Below are positions 60,801 through 64,000 of a stretch of 64,000 nucleotides of DNA, piece by piece. The DNA lies in assembly GCF_022605725.1 (NCBI RefSeq), contig NC_065551.1, positions 25,482,001 to 25,546,000 of the forward strand, read 5' to 3'. The translations under genes were made by a program, and so were the position numbers. Each line of letters begins with the position of its first letter. Position 1 is the first letter of the stretch. The notes under the pieces were generated by a model, which was given only the letters and a program-made list of their open reading frames with translations, did not search any database and was not told the DNA's origin. The DNA is from Anthonomus grandis grandis. Its lineage: Eukaryota; Arthropoda; Insecta; Coleoptera; Curculionidae.

Positions 60801-62925
60801 TATTATTGTCTATAAAATAACGGAAACCACTTTCAACATTTAAATAAATAATAATAAAACTTGCAAAGTAGTGTTTTTAATTATCGTTTTCTTTGATAAA
60901 CAGAGAAGAATTTTCTAAAATGTGGCTTTCTATAGCATCATTGGAAACCATTTTTTAAGAGCTTCGATATAATGCAGCACTCGTAATTCTATTTAAGATT
61001 TTAAGGGTTTATCTCACTCTATTCAAAAGGTTGCCGGTAAGGGTGAGATAATATGCTTGTTTTTGTTTCTCCTTTGTTTTATAGAAATTTCGTTCCTAAT
61101 ATATAGCCATTTCAAGTTTCTAAACTGTTACTCTGCATATAATATCTTTATTAGCAATCTCTGCTCAACAGTTTCTCTGAAATCAAATAAAAACTTAAAA
61201 TTTATATTATATAAATGCATAACATGTAACACTCATGTCGCTTGTGTATTTGCCATTTAAATTTAATAACTTACGTAGGCTTAAACCTACGCATGTACTT
61301 TACTAAACATTTTCCTAAAAAGCATCAAGAGTAATTTAAAGATCAATATAACGTCTTATTAAGGAAGTTTAGATGACATCCTCGACCAATCGACACCATT
61401 TCGATCTTGTTAAAGTGAAAAGAATGAGTCCTAAGGGAACCACAACGAAATTCACCAAGGGCCTTATCAAGATGCGAATTTTCATTTGATATTTGCGCGA
61501 ACAACAATTTAATTAAGGCTTTAAAATAACGATATGTGTTTATTAAAATAGAGAAGTTTTTAGGGAATTAACGAAAAAATACCCAAAATGATAAAAGTTT
61601 ATATAATGGATAAAGCGATAGGACGGAAAATAGGGCTAAAACGAAAGCTATCGATTTATAGTCAGTAAACACAACGGCTGTATTTCCGATCACGTATTAG
61701 ATAAACTACATATTTTCCATTACACGGTCTATAGAATTTAAGTTGAAGCAAGTTTAAGAATAACTAATATATTTGATTAATATTTTGTTTTTAAGGTTTA
61801 ATTCAATTTTTTGTTATAATTTTGTCACGTAATTATTAAAGCAACTTTCTTGAAGGTTTGGTCTGTGGGCCAAGTTTCTGTTAAAAATCACTTATAAGAA
61901 AAAAGAATGAAAAATAAAGTTATCAAAATATTATAGCAAAAATCTAAAAAAATATGTTTTAAAATCTGTCTAGAACTCTCCAGGCAGACCCAGAATACTG
62001 TCGTAGTAATAAGATAATCATTTATTTTTATTTCTTCATCATCTTGAAATGGTTTCTTTCGGCTAATTACATACAATAAGGATTTATTTGTGATGCTTCA
62101 TGACTTATGCATTTAATATTTTTTCAGGAAGATCATTATGAATACATTTTTCTAAGATGATTTATTGATCGTAATTTAATTATTTATTAAATAATTATAA
62201 ATATTTAAACATTTTCTGTATCACTTTGAAATTATTTTTCTAGTTTTCATGGAAATGAATGTAACAAAACAAGCAGAACCTTAAGAGAAGAAGAGAGAAA
62301 AAGGAGATCTGATAGATTTTAAATGACCACTTAAAGTAAAGAAATTAGGAATGAAACTAAAGCAACAATACGTAATTAAATGTATTAAAAAAAGGAAATA
62401 GAAAGACTAGCAAAAAAAATTTACGGAAAACCAAGAAGACAGATAATAGTAGAAAAATCATTCATAAAATTAAGATAGGAATACGGACCCTAATAATTAA
62501 ATTTAAGATAAAATAAATATCAATATCCATAAGTCTTTAAAAAAATATTATTGACGATAATTTAAGATTTTTACTTTTTGTTAAATTTGCTTATATCCAC
62601 TTGTCGCACATCACTATTGTATGCTTCAACTACTTTTGTACGAAAATCTTCCGACAAATATCTTCCGCGAGGAATATTCACTAAAAAACTATTAACAGAT
62701 CTTACATAAAGTGAAATCAATACTAAATTTGGTTAATTCTTATGTGAGTTCTTTATTTATGTACAATCTAAAATATTTGGATTCATACTATAAATAAACA
62801 AGTGATAAAAGGAATGTGAAAAGTAATGAAAAAAATGGCGTTATTAAGAGAGTAAAATATTCTTAGGAAATAATAATTTTAATACTGAATGCTTTAAAAA
62901 GTATAAGGAATTTTAAAAAGTTTTT
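60801..62925. other. AT-rich DNA, no gene seen
   Basis: A small palindrome (CGTAGGCTTAAACCTACG, near 61275) is the only regular structure. Stretches at 61380-61520 are slightly richer in G and C but have no coding signature. Confidence 0.4.
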
Positions 62926-63555
62926 CTACTTTTGCCCGATAGTGTAATCTCGAGCCACTCTGCTGGTATGGGAGTGCATTATCTTGTATAAAAGTAAAAT
63001 CATCTCCAATAGCACCTCCAAAGTCTGACTACTCGTTTCAAAACCAAATCGATATATCCCTGACCTGTCAACATCTGCTAAAGTGTTATCAATAGTGTTC
63101 TTGTTTCCATCATTATTCCTTCCCAAAACATTACAGTTCTTCCTTTATACTTTGGATGGATTTCGCAAACTGAAATGTAGCTCGTCTTCCTGGAGCTTTG
63201 AGAACACGAATTCGACGATCTTCTTAAGGCCAACTCTAGTTTTATCTGAAAAAATTACTTTTTCCAATTTTTAGAAGTTCTAGTTTAGCATTGAAGACAA
63301 CAATTTAACCAGTTCATTTTAATTTGCCTGGTTAGGATTTCTCTCGAGCAATTTGTCATACAAAACAATCCTGTTGTTTGGTTGCGACCCTTTGTGACTT
63401 TCTCTAGGCCTGTTCTTAAGGGTTCCTAGTTTTAAATATCTGTTACAGGTTTTGGGAACTGCTTTTTCGGTCACACTTACTACTGCAGCTACTTGCCTTG
63501 TTCAACGAGAGCAATAACTATTTTTCCCCTGTTCGCCCAACGTAAGGCATTGTTA
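62926..63555 (-). pseudogene. Tc1-like transposase relic
   Basis: Minus strand: LRWANRGKIVIALVEQGK (about 63540, first helix-turn-helix), VAAVVSVTEKAVPKTCNRYL and KLGTLKNRPRESHKG (63490-63390), YDKLLERNPNQAN (about 63340), EKVIFSDKTRVGL (about 63260, first aspartate), TVMFWEGIMMETRTLLITL (about 63130), GYIDLVLKRVV (about 63050), then IGDDFTFIQDNALPY (about 62990, second aspartate). The order and motifs (FSDKT, MFWEG, FIQDNA) are those of Tc1-like elements. Several frameshifts occur and the third acidic residue is missing at the left end. Confidence 0.75.
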
Positions 63556-63939
63556 AGTTTGTTAAGATAAAAATTTAATGAAGTAAAACGATTTAGTATA
63601 CTGACCACAAATATTAAAACTATTGTAGAAATATGCGTAATATTTGTCATAACCATGCTTGGTTATACCAAATATATGTGTGCTTATAAAATTAATTCTA
63701 TAATTTGCCCACAATAAAAAATCAACTGATTTTTATATAAATTAAAAGATTTAGTTGTTCTTGTAGATTAACTTAATAAGTTCGTTGTCTAAAGTATTGA
63801 AGCCTTAACAGAATTTCCACCCCATCTCCTAATTCATTAGAAATCGCTAAGATCTCACCTTGTCAGACCGTCCATAAATCTTACCACACACTCACTATCA
63901 TAATTTCCGGCCTATCAAAATTCACCCCCTGCACTCCCC

Positions 63940-64000
63940 ACCCTTCAATGCGGGGGCGCTGCCTTATAAAACAGATGCTGGCGTCGCGACGCCAACAGAA
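63940..64000 (+). promoter_or_regulatory. TATA box and GC-rich palindrome at the right edge
   Basis: After 63900 the sequence abruptly becomes C/G-rich. TATAAAA lies at 63965-63971, and the perfect 16-bp palindrome TGGCGTCGCGACGCCA at 63979-63994, followed by AACAGAA at the window end. The spacing fits a TATA-driven start near 63995-64000 reading rightward, for a gene or LTR outside the window. Confidence 0.35.

Noticed and set aside
63083..63274. Plus-strand frame in the Tc1 relic
   Set aside because: Antisense shadow; the minus strand carries the transposase motifs.

Overview
AT-rich animal nuclear DNA, most likely from an insect and perhaps a beetle. The pointers are two spliced, insect-style protein genes (one with a 55-nt intron), abundant decayed non-LTR retrotransposons, a BEL/Pao retroelement fragment and several mariner/Tc1 lineages. 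There is no sign of operons, CRISPR, rRNA or tRNA genes. The species is inferred only from this style.

Two host genes can be reconstructed. TXNDC15 lies on the plus strand (exon 1 5469-5514, exon 2 5570-6399, 291 aa): a membrane-anchored thioredoxin-fold protein with a signal peptide, with an E2F-like site and a CCAAT box about 230-260 bp upstream of the start. A SPOP-like MATH-BTB gene lies on the minus strand (six coding exons between 18093 and 9306, 388 aa). Its exon phases join without a break across introns that hold a BEL/Pao pol fragment and a piggyBac-like relic. The two genes are convergent. The MATH-BTB gene has a candidate untranslated first exon near 20.34-20.64 kb, an intronic cluster of four AGGTCA half-sites at 18.28-18.33 kb, and a decayed copy of its last exon at 8.06-8.15 kb.

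The rest is mostly repeats. 0.9-5.2 kb: R1/LOA-like LINE tail, (TA)n, 5'-truncated LINE with a (TTA)n tail, mariner relic, LINE relic. 21.5-31.2 kb: mariner relic, LINE relics, and a 29-bp perfect inverted repeat at 26977/31150 enclosing diverged repeat copies. 33.5-35.2 kb: RTE-like LINE. 38.7-39.6 kb: LINE relic. 43.9-46.4 kb: decayed tandem repeat of about 170 bp. 49.9-52.2 kb: three LINE fragments, one split by a 67-bp hairpin MITE with a perfect 8-bp target duplication. 55.07-57.54 kb: a nearly complete mariner-type transposon with an intact 365-aa DD41D transposase and terminal inverted repeats of about 560-585 bp. 60.3-60.8 and 62.9-63.6 kb: mariner and Tc1 relics. The right edge has a TATA box and a 16-bp GC-rich palindrome.

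No gene cassette for a new enzymatic or defence system is visible. The most notable items are the long-TIR DD41D transposon, the MITE that exactly interrupts a LINE reading frame, the element-like inverted repeat at 27-31 kb, and the MATH-BTB gene hidden among transposons.
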